Part shown: positions 60,901 to 63,790 of the stretch, piece by piece
Layout of the letters: each line of letters begins with the position of its first letter
Position numbering within the stretch: the first letter of the stretch is position 1
From: Temnopleurus reevesii
Taxonomy: Eukaryota > Echinodermata > Echinoidea > Temnopleuroida > Temnopleuridae
DNA length: 64,000 bases
Reading direction: 5' to 3'
Assembly: GCA_036244855.1 (NCBI GenBank)
Contig: BQKZ01000732.1
Span: 46,398-110,397, forward strand
Notes under the pieces: generated by a model
The model's database searches: none
The model's input: only the letters and a program-made list of their open reading frames with translations
Told to the model about the DNA's origin: nothing
Position numbers and translations under genes: made by a program

Positions 60901-63790
60901 TGTCACTTAATGTTGCCTGGTGAATTGTCTAAAATGCCAAAGTTCCAAACTGCTCCGAGATATGAGTGAAGTCAAAATTAAAGTGTGAATAATGGAACAG
61001 CTTTACAAATGAGAGCAAACAAACAAGCACACTTTTGGTCATTCATTTGTAATAAAATGTCTGAATTCATATGAAAATAAACCTAATGCATATTCTGAAA
61101 CGGAGGGCATCTATATTTAAAGGTCAGTTCATGAGCAAAGCAAAGGACAAGAAATGTAATAAAGTCTCTGTACAATGATTCTGAATGTCTCTTTTTTAAA
61201 AGTGGTTCAGGACCAAACTATTATATCTGCAGATTTAAATCTGAATATTGGCAAATGTTTGAAACTGTCATGATTATCAATTTCTTCTACAGCTGAACCA
61301 GATGTCGTGGCACCTGTGATCACAAACTGCCCCGGCGATCTCGACATCGAGGTCGGACCTGGCGTGACATCATCAGTTGCAACCTGGATCGAACCCTCTG
61401 CCACCGACAACGTTGGCATCGTTGCTATGACAAACAACTTTAACCCTGGCTCAATCTTCACTGTCGGTACCACTGTGGTTACATACACCTTCGCCGATGC
61501 TGCTGGAAACCCAGCAACTTGTAGCTTTGATGTCACTGTGATTGGTGAGTTTTCTTGCGAGTTTTCCTGCTCAGAATAGTTAAATGATTTTCTCTACAAA
61601 AGTAGAAGAATCGATGTCTTTAATGTATGGTATGAAGAGATCTGACACAAAAACATTCATGATATAAAGAGGTAATAGTTTGGTTCAAGCTCTTTATAAC
61701 AAAATAAATTGTATAACAAAGTGTTTTTGAAGATCCAAAGTACCTCGTAATATTGAGCTTCCGTTGTAGTAGGAATCCCAGAATGTTTTCATCTTGAATG
61801 GACATAGTTTCATAAAAGGATAATTGTCATACATTAGAGGGGGCTGTTTGGTCATCCCTTATTTCGTTGTTGATAAGGGTATACTGATAATAGACAATTG
61901 CTATGTACATACAAGTTAATTTCCTTTCCCTGTTATCCTGTGTAACTGAATTCCTGGAGATGCTGTAGCAAATGCTTGTATTTTTCTGGCAATGTCCTGT
62001 TGTATAGCAAGCCAAATCGTAGCCATGCTATAACAGGGTAATGATGCACAGAACGCTTAGGAACCCTTCGTATTAAGTGCTATAGAAATTTTGTGTATTA
62101 TTATTATTATTGTAATAATTATTAAAAGCATTACATGTTCTATATTGAGTGTTAAAGCATGATATGTCTTTCATTACAGTTGGCGAGGACCTGATCGCAC
62201 CCATCATCCAGAACTGTCCAGGAAACATCGCCATCTTTGTCAGCGTTGGTATCTCCGAGACCGCCGTGACCTGGATCGAGCCTTCTGCCGTGGATAATTC
62301 CATCGGAGCCATCTCCATGGTGAATACCTTCTCACCTGGAGATGTCTTCCAGCTTGGAGCCACCCTGGTCTCCTATACCTTCACCGATTTGGCCGGCAAT
62401 GAAGCCACCTGCGAGTTCTTTGTTGGTATCACAGGTATGTTTAGCCTATATGGTTTGCTGTTTGTCTATAGGATTTTCTACAAATCTGGGTGGTGTTTCA
62501 CCAAGATAAGAAAGACTTTACGCACGACTTACGTTCGACTGGTATCCCTTCTTGTGCGTATAATTCATAATAGTACATGCATTCAGCCCAAGAACTGATA
62601 CCAGTCGAACGTAAAGTCGTGCACAACTTTAAGAACGATTTGGTGAAACACCGCCCTGGATTTCTTTGCTCCAATTTTAAAATTTATCTGTATTGTGATT
62701 CTTTTAGCTGCAATGTTGAATTTAATAAATCGTATCCATTCAATACACTGGTTTACTAATACATTCAAATTTATGCACATTTCTTACCAACAACCGTAGT
62801 AACAAGGTATTTTTAAAGCCCAAGTATAGTTTTGGTAAAAGCGAATATTTTTATCGCCAAATTTTGTCTTCAAATCTACTTAAAAAGAAACATGATATCA
62901 TGAACATGTTGTACAAAAAATTGTACGAAAAATTAACAAGTTTTGGAAAAGTTATAACCTAAAGTGTGGAAAATATTTTAGCGTCGTAGCCCCCGACGCG
63001 AATTCAATATTTTCTTTCTTGATAAAGGACAGCTTCTCATGAACAGAATTGGATAAAAATGTCAGAATTTATTCTTTATGTATTCCTTTTTAGCATGCTT
63101 TAATAAAATCTTGGAAATAATTTTCTATATGCCCGATAAGAAGCAAAATATTGTTATAACCAAGAGAGGGCGCTAAATACGATTTAACGGTCAAATTCAA
63201 ATTTTCAAAAGAATTCGCTCGTAGAAAAATATGCTATAATCTTGAAATGTGTATATGTCATGGTATATATCCCCACAATTCACATTTCTTTACTCTTTAC
63301 CAAAACTATACATGGGCTTTAAACTGGTTAGTAAAAAGTGGACAACAATACCTGGAATCCAGTTTGCATATATCACTTGTTACTACATTGGGCAAATTTA
63401 TCTGGAAGATATTTCCACGCTAAAATATAACATTGGGTTTTTTCATGTACAAAAAAGTTTGGAAACCCCTAGTCATTCATGCTCAGATTTAGAGCGATCT
63501 CTCATTTTCTACTGCACAATGTTCTTTCCGTTATTCAGTCGCTGTTGACGATGAGGACCCCATCATTTCTGGCTGCCCCAACGATGTCGTCTTGAGTGTG
63601 GCCAGCGGCGTTTCCATGGTAACCGCATCATGGATACCACCCACTGCCACTGATAACTCTGGAAGCTTAGATACCGTCAGCAACTTCGTGCCGGGAGCCG
63701 TGTTCCCACTTGGCTCCACAGCTGTGACCTATACCTTCACTGATCCTTCTGGCAACTTTGCTGTCTGTGCATTCAATATTCGTGTATCTG
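18898..63790 (+). CDS. Hyalin-like gene B: signal peptide, 29 HYR, 9 EGF, 5+ HYR (3' end beyond window)
   Basis: Gene-level entry. The order is: signal exon 18898-18979; HYR exons from 23738 to 51693; EGF exons 52286-52399, 52913-53035, 53624-53752, 54276-54398, 55360-55485, 56546-56680, 57389-57547, 58202-58348 and 58818-58937; then HYR exons 59686-59934, 60556-60804, 61293-61544, 62180-62434 and 63539-63790. All junctions are phase 1. The conceptual product exceeds 3,270 residues and has no end in the window. It should be a secreted, cysteine-bonded filamentous matrix protein. Hyalin-type proteins of this architecture form the calcium-dependent hyaline layer around echinoderm embryos and support cell adhesion; assignment to hyalin itself is inference. 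Caveats are the TGA at 48500 and the N at 23618 between the first two exons. Confidence 0.75.
19348..19421. repeat. GA and poly-G microsatellite
   Basis: GA repeats run into long G runs. The open frame across it is low-complexity (Glu/Arg/Gly). Confidence 0.95.
20687..20814. repeat. Foldback element, family R3 (best copy)
   Basis: A 128-base near-perfect palindrome. The left arm starts GCCCCGGTCACATAGGACCC and the right arm ends GGGTCCTATGTGACCGGGGC, with a short centre around GTTAACTGCTTCAG. It is small, has strong hairpin potential and no coding capacity; copies also lie at 16406 and 49702. Confidence 0.9.
21862..22012. repeat. Foldback element with GATCACAACGTTAGC arms
   Basis: The left arm contains AGACGGGAGGGCCGATCACA and ACGTTAGCTCTAAGGTCC. 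The right arm contains GGACCTTAGAGCTAACGT and TGTGATCGGCACTCCCGTCT. The arms are about 50-60 bases around a loop of roughly 40. I see no other copy in the window. Confidence 0.85.
22090..22512. repeat. Long inverted repeat of about 420 bases
   Basis: The left arm (about 22090-22200) contains GAGCAAAATCGAATAGCC and CAACTTTGGCATAATCTGTG. The right arm (about 22398-22512) contains CACAGATTATGCCTAAGTTG and GATTATCCGATTTTGCCC. The arms are over 100 bases with some mismatches, around about 200 bases of AT-rich sequence. Probably a degenerate foldback transposon. Confidence 0.8.
23522..23618. repeat. Truncated R1 element ending at an N
   Basis: The left terminal repeat GGGGGTGTTGCTCAAAAGTT and the core are intact, but the sequence breaks at GCGNCATG, and the right half with GAGCAACACCCC is missing. 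The break coincides with the N at 23618. This is complementary to the R1 copy at 702, which lacks its left end at an N. Confidence 0.85.
23738..23989 (+). CDS. HYR exon 1 (gene B)
   Basis: The acceptor is CTCTATTTAG and the donor is GTATGT. It encodes [56 protein letters not shown] and CSFTVTVAG. It fits directly after the signal exon in phase 1 and would form the mature N-terminus. Confidence 0.92.
24405..24656 (+). CDS. HYR exon 2 (gene B), homogenised group
   Basis: The acceptor is ACTCTCTAG and the donor is GTATGT. It encodes [46 protein letters not shown] and [12 protein letters not shown] Leu replaces Ser before FTVTVAG (CLFTVTVAG). It is nearly identical in nucleotide sequence to exons 26540, 27385, 28478, 29283 and 30015. 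Confidence 0.95.
25286..25540 (+). CDS. HYR exon 3, GPSS subtype (gene B)
   Basis: The acceptor is ACATATAG and the donor is GTACGT. It encodes [58 protein letters not shown] and CSFTVTVAG. The GPSS loop sets it apart from its neighbours and ties it to exons 31575 and 10781. The next intron (25541-26539) shows nothing coding. Confidence 0.93.
26540..26791 (+). CDS. HYR exon 4 (gene B), homogenised group
   Basis: The acceptor is TTTTTATAG and the donor is GTATGT. It encodes [44 protein letters not shown] and CSFTVTVAG. It is nearly identical to exon 27385 and its neighbours. Confidence 0.95.
27385..27636 (+). CDS. HYR exon 5 (gene B), homogenised group
   Basis: The acceptor is TCAATCTAG and the donor is GTATGT. 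It encodes [46 protein letters not shown] and [11 protein letters not shown]. The next intron holds a copy of dispersed repeat R11 (27860-27960). Confidence 0.95.
27860..27960. repeat. Dispersed repeat, family R11
   Basis: It contains TTGGAATCCAGTTTGCATAC and TTGTTGCTATATCGGACAAG, matching 1255-1315. Confidence 0.65.
28478..28729 (+). CDS. HYR exon 6 (gene B), homogenised group
   Basis: The acceptor is CTAATCTAG and the donor is GTATGT. It encodes [44 protein letters not shown] and [11 protein letters not shown]. The ATG far upstream at 28345 lies in intron sequence. Confidence 0.95.
29283..29534 (+). CDS. HYR exon 7 (gene B), homogenised group
   Basis: The acceptor is ATCCATGTAG and the donor is GTATGT. 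It encodes [44 protein letters not shown] and CSFTVTVAG. The next intron carries a SINE 3' fragment (29812-29898). Confidence 0.95.
29812..29898 (+). repeat. SINE 3' fragment with AATC tail, family R7
   Basis: It matches the 3' part of the longer copies at 44566 and 54595: AACTCATTAATG, ATATCCTTA, TGACACTTATATGACACAT and GTTAAACCCTAATCAATCAA. Confidence 0.75.
30015..30266 (+). CDS. HYR exon 8 (gene B), homogenised group
   Basis: The acceptor is CTAATTTTAG and the donor is GTATGT. It encodes [55 protein letters not shown] and CSFTVTVTG. The first third is more diverged from the group. The next intron (30267-31574) is AT-rich with a small SINE tail near 31432 and nothing coding. Confidence 0.94.
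31432..31470 (+). repeat. SINE tail fragment, family R7
   Basis: It contains GTGTTGATGGTGTCGTTAAA and AGCAATCAATCAATC, the extreme 3' end of the R7 family. Confidence 0.6.
31575..31829 (+). CDS. HYR exon 9, GPSS subtype, weak donor (gene B)
   Basis: The acceptor is CAATATTAG. It encodes [56 protein letters not shown] and CIFDITVVG. The in-phase donor is GTTGGT at 31830, which is poor. A better-looking GTAATA starts four bases later at 31834 but would shift the frame. The downstream-most conserved residues are present, so I keep the in-phase donor. Confidence 0.85.
32478..32732 (+). CDS. HYR exon 10 (gene B)
   Basis: The acceptor is ATATTCACAG and the donor is GTGAGT. It encodes [56 protein letters not shown] and [20 protein letters not shown] links it to the array that follows ([12 protein letters not shown]), of which it may be the older relative. 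Confidence 0.93.
33140..33391 (+). CDS. HYR exon 11, recent array unit 1 (gene B)
   Basis: The acceptor is TATAATATAG and the donor is GTATGT. It encodes [54 protein letters not shown] and CSFTVTVEG. The same exon, almost base for base, recurs at 34203, 35219, 36186, 36751 and 37594. Its upstream intron differs from those of the other units, so the unit is exon plus downstream intron. Confidence 0.95.
33728..34135. repeat. 24-bp minisatellite in HYR intron (array unit 1)
   Basis: Tandem copies of a unit like CCATACTACCAAATTGTAAT plus ATTA, period about 24 bases, with variants. The same repeat lies in the introns after exons 34203, 35219 and 36751. Confidence 0.92.
34203..34454 (+). CDS. HYR exon 12, recent array unit 2 (gene B)
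   Basis: The acceptor is CATTAATCCAG and the donor is GTATGT. The product is essentially the same as exon 11 ([19 protein letters not shown] through CSFTVTVEG). Confidence 0.95.
34838..35150. repeat. 24-bp minisatellite in HYR intron (array unit 2)
   Basis: The same CATACTACCAAATTG-type unit. It reads as an eight-residue repeat (QFGSMV-like) in the minus-strand open frame, which is not a gene. Confidence 0.92.
35219..35470 (+). CDS. HYR exon 13, recent array unit 3 (gene B)
   Basis: The acceptor is CATTAATCCAG and the donor is GTATGT. It is nearly identical to units 1 and 2, with [11 protein letters not shown] instead of [11 protein letters not shown]. Confidence 0.95.
35858..36115. repeat. 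24-bp minisatellite in HYR intron (array unit 3)
   Basis: Same family, with shorter variant units (ACTACCAAATGATATTACCG) mixed in. The plus-strand open frames here are repeat translations. Confidence 0.9.
36186..36437 (+). CDS. HYR exon 14, recent array unit 4 (gene B)
   Basis: The acceptor is CATTAATCCAG and the donor is GTATGT. Same domain as units 1-3, ending CSFTVTVQG. Its downstream intron is only 313 bases and has no minisatellite, unlike its siblings. Confidence 0.95.
36751..37002 (+). CDS. HYR exon 15, recent array unit 5 (gene B)
   Basis: The acceptor is CATTAATCCAG and the donor is GTATGT. Differences from the array consensus include CPLDITVQ for [16 protein letters not shown] for AIDDSGSV and VVFYTFS. 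The second half resembles unit 6. Confidence 0.94.
37377..37535. repeat. 24-bp minisatellite in HYR intron (array unit 5, degenerate)
   Basis: Shorter and more diverged copies of the CTACCAAATTG unit. Confidence 0.8.
37594..37845 (+). CDS. HYR exon 16, recent array unit 6, chimeric 3' part (gene B)
   Basis: The acceptor is CATTAATCCAG and the donor is GTATGT. The first two thirds match the array. The last third reads [18 protein letters not shown] then NVVVQG and differs. Its downstream intron lacks the minisatellite, marking the right edge of the array. Confidence 0.94.
38049..38440. repeat. About 130-bp tandem repeat, three copies
   Basis: Copies start near 38049, 38177 and 38309 (periods about 128 and 132). 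Each contains GGAATATGAATATGTTCATG, TTTGCTCTTTTAGATT and TCAAGCTTCATTCA. The CTCTTTTAG word looks like a splice acceptor, but no HYR or EGF sequence follows it. It lies in the 2 kb intron between 37845 and 39801. Confidence 0.9.
38496..38736. mobile_element. Candidate mariner-type MITE
   Basis: The left end is CAGTACTCAAAAAAATTAGG and the reverse complement of the right end is CAGTATGCCAAAAAAGTTAG. The terminal repeats are about 25 bases (continuing into GGAT(C/T)AC). A TA follows the right end (38737-38738) and a TA lies one base before the left end. There is no transposase frame inside its 241 bases. The CAGTA start and TA target fit Tc1/mariner-derived elements. Confidence 0.75.
39560..39735. 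mobile_element. Relative of the nested MITE at 11143
   Basis: It shares AAGCCAATATTTTA, ACAGA(C/T)ATTTT(C/T)GC, ATGAATG(A/T)GCATCATA and CGAGGCCAA with 11151-11290, though the outer ends are eroded. Confidence 0.6.
39801..40055 (+). CDS. HYR exon 17 (gene B)
   Basis: The acceptor is ATTCCTGTAG and the donor is GTAAGT. It encodes [55 protein letters not shown] and CSFTITVIG. The codon bias becomes more GC-rich from here on than in the 24-38 kb arrays. Confidence 0.93.
40125..40307. repeat. Inverted-repeat element, family R1
   Basis: It begins GGGGTGTTGTTAAAAAGTTG and ends TTGAACAACACTCCC, with a typical R1 core (TTTCATGCGCGTCTTG). Full-length copy. Confidence 0.75.
40681..40884 (+). repeat. 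SINE copy with AATC tail, family R7
   Basis: It contains GTGAAGGAGAGCAGCACCAT, TTGTTCGAAAAGAGT, TTTTTCCCGGGAAAGTAGTT, TATGACACATCGTGTTGATA and an AATCAATCAATC tail. A second partial copy follows directly at 40893-41034. Confidence 0.75.
40893..41034 (+). repeat. SINE partial copy, family R7
   Basis: It repeats GAGTAGGGAATTTTTCC through TGTGTTAATAGTG and ends in CACTTAATCAAT. It is 5'-truncated relative to its neighbour. Confidence 0.7.
41089..41334 (+). CDS. HYR exon 18 (gene B)
   Basis: The acceptor is TTTCCTTTACAG and the donor is GTGAGA. It encodes [54 protein letters not shown] and CNFNVIVLG. At 82 codons it is of the shorter subtype. Confidence 0.93.
41711..41965 (+). CDS. HYR exon 19 (gene B)
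   Basis: The acceptor is CCTATTTCAG and the donor is GTGAGT. It encodes [55 protein letters not shown] and [13 protein letters not shown] is DNDG and VTW is VQW. Confidence 0.92.
42497..42742 (+). CDS. HYR exon 20 (gene B)
   Basis: The acceptor is TCCTTTCAG and the donor is GTATAT. It encodes [54 protein letters not shown] and CAFNIIIQG. It groups with the short subtype of exons 18, 22 and 24. Confidence 0.92.
43535..43786 (+). CDS. HYR exon 21 (gene B)
   Basis: The acceptor is CATTCTTGCAG and the donor is GTAGGT. It encodes [56 protein letters not shown] and CSFNIVVSG. The open frame extends far upstream to 43216 without a stop, but the upstream part has no domain and crosses the acceptor, so I treat it as intron. 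Confidence 0.93.
44047..44220. repeat. Inverted-repeat element, family R1 (complete)
   Basis: It begins GGGTGTTGCTCAAAAGTTGC and ends TGAGCAACACCCC, one of the cleanest full-length R1 copies. Confidence 0.8.
44413..44445 (+). pseudogene. Relic of a HYR exon start
   Basis: After an acceptor-like CCATTCACAG the sequence reads as DDTDPIIIN, the opening of a HYR domain matching the exon at 44874 ([12 protein letters not shown]). It then diverges at once with no cysteine, Trp or domain body. The upstream pyrimidine tract is similar too. It is a truncated copy separated from the intact exon by a SINE. Confidence 0.75.
44566..44849 (+). repeat. SINE, longest copy of family R7
   Basis: It runs from GAAGCCCTTCGAGGGCACCC through GAGACTCTAAGCTGTCGGTC, TTCTCGTTCGAAAAGAGTAG, the CCCGGGAAAGTAGTT core and a long AATC tail that abuts the pyrimidine tract of the next exon. 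A copy at 54595-54845 has the same span. GTTCGAAAAGA resembles a polymerase III B box, but this is not proved. Confidence 0.75.
44874..45119 (+). CDS. HYR exon 22 (gene B)
   Basis: The acceptor is CTCCTCACAG and the donor is GTAAGT. It encodes [56 protein letters not shown] and CAFNIFIVG. The SGN motif is SNN here. Confidence 0.92.
45512..45763 (+). CDS. HYR exon 23 (gene B)
   Basis: The acceptor is TTTCATCCCAG and the donor is GTAAGC. It encodes [54 protein letters not shown] and CVFDVVVIG. It is similar to exon 21 (LGDTT...SDCP). Confidence 0.92.
46648..46893 (+). CDS. HYR exon 24 (gene B)
   Basis: The acceptor is TTGTTTTCAG and the donor is GTAAGT. It encodes [53 protein letters not shown] and CSFLVTINS. 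The intron before it (45764-46647) shows a poly-C run near 46182 and nothing coding. Confidence 0.92.
47131..47500. repeat. Dispersed repeat with two diverged tandem units
   Basis: It opens GCCTCTGCCACCGTAAGGTG and GTCCGTCTGTCCGTCCGAAA. Then two units of about 150 bases follow, each starting TAACTTC(A/C)AGAA and containing GATGAACT(A/G)ATTAGAT and TTTGGTTCAGTG. This looks like a fragment of a known type of invertebrate repeat; the family is not named with confidence. Confidence 0.6.
47539..47793 (+). CDS. HYR exon 25 (gene B)
   Basis: The acceptor is TTTCTTTGCAG and the donor is GTGAGT. It encodes [56 protein letters not shown] and CTFTVTIIG. The open frame reads through the acceptor from 47502, but the upstream part is intron. 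Confidence 0.92.
48474..48725 (+). pseudogene. HYR exon 26 with an in-frame TGA at the first cysteine (gene B)
   Basis: The acceptor is TTACTATTTTAG and the donor is GTAATT. The frame reads QTGPTFLF, then TGA at 48500-48502, then [49 protein letters not shown] and CTFNVIINT. The stop sits exactly where the Cys of the CPxDI motif belongs (TGC to TGA). The rest of the domain is intact. If real, it would end the protein before the EGF region unless this 252-base phase 1-1 exon is skipped. A base-call error or a heterozygous allele is an equally good explanation. Confidence 0.85.
48828..49010. repeat. Inverted-repeat element, family R1 (diverged core)
   Basis: It begins GGGATGTTGCTGCAAAGTTG and ends TTTGTAGCAACACCCC. 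The core is more diverged than in other copies, with GACAAGAC in place of the usual CTTGTTAA region. Confidence 0.65.
49359..49610 (+). CDS. HYR exon 27 (gene B)
   Basis: The acceptor is TTGCATTAG and the donor is GTAAGT. It encodes [54 protein letters not shown] and CAFTVAVTG. Confidence 0.92.
49702..49829. repeat. Foldback element, family R3
   Basis: The left arm is GCCCTGGTCACATCGGGCCC and the right arm is GGCCCTATGTGACCAGGGC. It has the same 128-base size and the same centre (GCAGTTAACTG) as 20687-20814. Confidence 0.88.
50235..50486 (+). CDS. HYR exon 28 (gene B)
   Basis: The acceptor is GTTTGCTGCAG and the donor is GTAAGT. It encodes [54 protein letters not shown] and [14 protein letters not shown] is DASG. 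Confidence 0.92.
51439..51693 (+). CDS. HYR exon 29, last before the EGF block (gene B)
   Basis: The acceptor is TCATCTCACAG and the donor is GTGAGG. It encodes [55 protein letters not shown] and CSFDIVIDQ. The next intron (51694-52285) holds nothing recognisable. Confidence 0.92.
52286..52399 (+). CDS. EGF-like exon 1 (gene B)
   Basis: The acceptor is TTTTCTTCAG and the donor is GTAAGA. It encodes [14 protein letters not shown], then NYVCVCPGC and FTGVNCQI. The six EGF cysteines are present plus one extra (PGC in place of PGF/PGY). At 38 codons it is a complete EGF module. No calcium-binding consensus is evident. Confidence 0.92.
52462..52528 (+). pseudogene. Relic of EGF exon 1, 3' part
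   Basis: TTGCTCAGAGCTTGACTGA, ATGTGCATTTGCCCTGGCTG and CTTCACT repeat the exon sequence at 52328-52380 with substitutions. It lacks the first three cysteines and the final Cys. It lies just after the donor of the intact exon. Confidence 0.8.
52913..53035 (+). CDS. EGF-like exon 2, eight cysteines (gene B)
   Basis: The acceptor is TGTCTTTCAG and the donor is GTGAGT. It encodes [29 protein letters not shown] and FYGEFCQN. Two cysteines exceed the canonical six: one in the C3-C4 loop (NSC) and one after C5 (PSC). Confidence 0.92.
53425..53606. repeat. Two-copy tandem intronic repeat, period about 106
   Basis: AGAAGTAGAAAAAAC, CATATGCA and GACACTGACCTGT-type words occur at 53431-53500 and again at 53537-53606. 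The second copy runs into the acceptor of the next EGF exon, so the repeat includes an intron end. Confidence 0.75.
53624..53752 (+). CDS. EGF-like exon 3, nine cysteines (gene B)
   Basis: The acceptor is TATTTTTCCAG and the donor is GTGTGT. It encodes [29 protein letters not shown] and FVGQFCQN. Besides the extra pair seen in exon 2 it has another Cys next to C1 (DACAC). The odd number may leave one free thiol. Confidence 0.9.
54276..54398 (+). CDS. EGF-like exon 4, eight cysteines (gene B)
   Basis: The acceptor is TTCCCTCACAG and the donor is GTAAGT. It encodes [29 protein letters not shown] and FTGYNCDI, the same eight-Cys pattern as exon 2. A degenerate copy of its 3' half follows in the intron. 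Confidence 0.92.
54441..54520 (+). pseudogene. Relic of EGF exon 4, 3' part
   Basis: CTTGATGACTCCTACTCAGC and GCGAATGCCAGGGTTGTTTC copy the exon at 54328-54398. One extra Cys has become Tyr (TGC to TAC) and the last Cys Arg (TGT to CGT); the donor has become TTTGTA. Not usable as an exon. Confidence 0.82.
54595..54845 (+). repeat. SINE, near full-length copy of family R7
   Basis: It contains CCCGGCCCACGGGCAATC, GAGACTCTAAGCCGTCGATC, GTGAAGGAGAGCAACACCAT, the CCCGGGAAAGTACTT core and the end CCTAAACAATCAATC. It is colinear with 44566-44849. Confidence 0.75.
55030..55095 (+). pseudogene. Relic of EGF exon 5 start
   Basis: CCGATCCCTGATCCTTGTCC and TAATGGGGACACTTGCTCTC resemble the exon at 55362 (CCATTCCTGACCCGTGTG ... 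TAATGGTGGGGCTTGCTCTC) with the C2 segment deleted. There is no acceptor-quality AG in phase and no donor. It lies about 330 bases upstream of the intact exon. Confidence 0.7.
55360..55485 (+). CDS. EGF-like exon 5, seven cysteines (gene B)
   Basis: The acceptor is TTCTTCTCCAG and the donor is GTAAGT. It encodes [31 protein letters not shown] and AGPRCED. It keeps the extra loop Cys (GSC) but has the normal PGF instead of PGC, the reverse of exon 1. The next intron (55486-56339) has nothing coding. Confidence 0.92.
56097..56545. repeat. Local tandem duplication around an EGF exon
   Basis: TTTGCCCTTCGTAAAACTTT and TATGGACATATGTT at 56130-56165 recur as TTACCCTTCCCAAAAACTTT and TATGGACATTGTTG at 56467-56503. 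The EGF exon follows in both copies (56340 and 56546). The first copy carries an extra ATAAT-headed repeat (about 56164-56290). The copy junction lies at about 56434. Confidence 0.75.
56340..56440 (+). pseudogene. Truncated EGF exon copy ending in a stop
   Basis: The acceptor CCCTTTGTAG is good. It encodes [29 protein letters not shown] and LRP, then TAA at 56438-56440. It is a near copy of the exon at 56546 but breaks off in the middle, before C5 is completed, at a duplication junction. It has no donor. It is either a dead duplicate or an alternative terminal exon giving a protein without the rest of the EGF/HYR region. I see no clear polyadenylation signal nearby. Confidence 0.78.
56546..56680 (+). 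CDS. EGF-like exon 6 (gene B)
   Basis: The acceptor is CCATTTGCAG and the donor is GTAAGC. It encodes [35 protein letters not shown] and NGIHCEI. It has the PPGF motif of ordinary EGF domains plus one extra Cys (SCVCD). Confidence 0.92.
   Translation, partial: PWLSWQTHVTTSHVRTEHHASVTTLRTMCASAHQASMASTVKSD
57389..57547 (+). CDS. EGF-like exon 7, long C3-C4 loop (gene B)
   Basis: The acceptor is TTGAACTTCAG and the donor is GTATGT. It encodes [17 protein letters not shown], a 20-residue loop ([14 protein letters not shown]), YTCICADGF and TGTNCAL. It has the six canonical cysteines with no extras; at 53 codons it is the longest EGF exon here. Confidence 0.92.
57641..57683 (+). repeat. SINE tail fragment, family R7
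   Basis: GAGTGTGTTGATAGTGTTAT and AGCAATCAATCAATC match the 3' end of the R7 copies. Confidence 0.6.
57940..58200. repeat. Duplicated intron end before EGF exon 8
   Basis: TTTCCTCAATTTCCATTTGG with ACTCAGCATAA (57947-57986) recurs as TTTCCTCATTTTCCATTCCA with ACTCAGCATAA (58096-58131). An acceptor-like TATTTTCTCCAG followed by CCGACAATGCAAA at 58052 resembles the real exon start at 58202 (CCAACAACCCAAG). Confidence 0.55.
58202..58348 (+). CDS. EGF-like exon 8 (gene B)
   Basis: The acceptor is CCTTTTTTCTAG and the donor is GTAAGT. It encodes [28 protein letters not shown] and GECCELV. It has six canonical cysteines plus an adjacent pair at the end (ECC). Confidence 0.9.
58818..58937 (+). CDS. 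EGF-like exon 9, last of the block (gene B)
   Basis: The acceptor is TTGCTTTCAG and the donor is GTAAGT. It encodes [26 protein letters not shown] and SGVTCEVP. A canonical six-Cys EGF. The intron that follows starts with an AAATTG repeat and an AT-rich dispersed element (about 58945-59050). Confidence 0.92.
58945..59050. repeat. AT-rich dispersed element
   Basis: GAAATTGAAATTGAAATTCA leads into an A-rich stretch, resembling the leaders at 9906 and 17380. Probably a retroelement 3' end in reverse orientation. Confidence 0.4.
59686..59934 (+). CDS. HYR exon 30, first after the EGF block (gene B)
   Basis: The acceptor is CTCCCCCAG and the donor is GTAAGT. It encodes [54 protein letters not shown] and CSFTISVVG. 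The CP motif is CS. The loop SGAYYPIG resembles the GPSS subtype loop FYPAG. Confidence 0.92.
60556..60804 (+). CDS. HYR exon 31 (gene B)
   Basis: The acceptor is CGCTTTGCAG and the donor is GTAGGT. It encodes [55 protein letters not shown] and [13 protein letters not shown] is DNFA. Confidence 0.92.
61293..61544 (+). CDS. HYR exon 32 (gene B)
   Basis: The acceptor is TTCTTCTACAG and the donor is GTGAGT. It encodes [55 protein letters not shown] and CSFDVTVIG. Confidence 0.92.
61935..62118 (+). repeat. SINE-like element ending in an ATT tail
   Basis: CGTAGCCATGCTATAACAGG, GGTAATGATGCACAGAACGC and AAGTGCTATAGAAATTTTG followed by TATTATTATTATTATTG are colinear with 10530-10655. Confidence 0.6.
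62180..62434 (+). CDS. HYR exon 33 (gene B)
   Basis: The acceptor is TTTCATTACAG and the donor is GTATGT. It encodes [56 protein letters not shown] and CEFFVGITG. It is similar to exon 32 (NCPG, WIEPSA), a likely neighbour duplication. Confidence 0.92.
62487..62656. repeat. Foldback element, family R2 (strongest palindrome)
   Basis: GGTGGTGTTTCACCA at the left faces TTGGTGAAACACCGCC at the right. Inner arms GCACGACTTACGTTCGACTG and CCAGTCGAACGTAAAGTCGT also pair. Confidence 0.85.
63340..63420. repeat. Dispersed repeat, family R11 (diverged)
   Basis: It contains ACCTGGAATCCAGTTTGCAT and CACTTGTTACTACATTGGGC, which resemble 1255-1315 and 27860-27960. Confidence 0.5.
63539..63790 (+). CDS. HYR exon 34, last in the window (gene B)
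   Basis: The acceptor is CGTTATTCAG and the donor is GTAAGA. It encodes [56 protein letters not shown] and CAFNIRVSG. The donor shows that the gene continues to the right. After it, 63897-63945 looks like one end of the nested MITE family seen at 11143. Confidence 0.92.
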
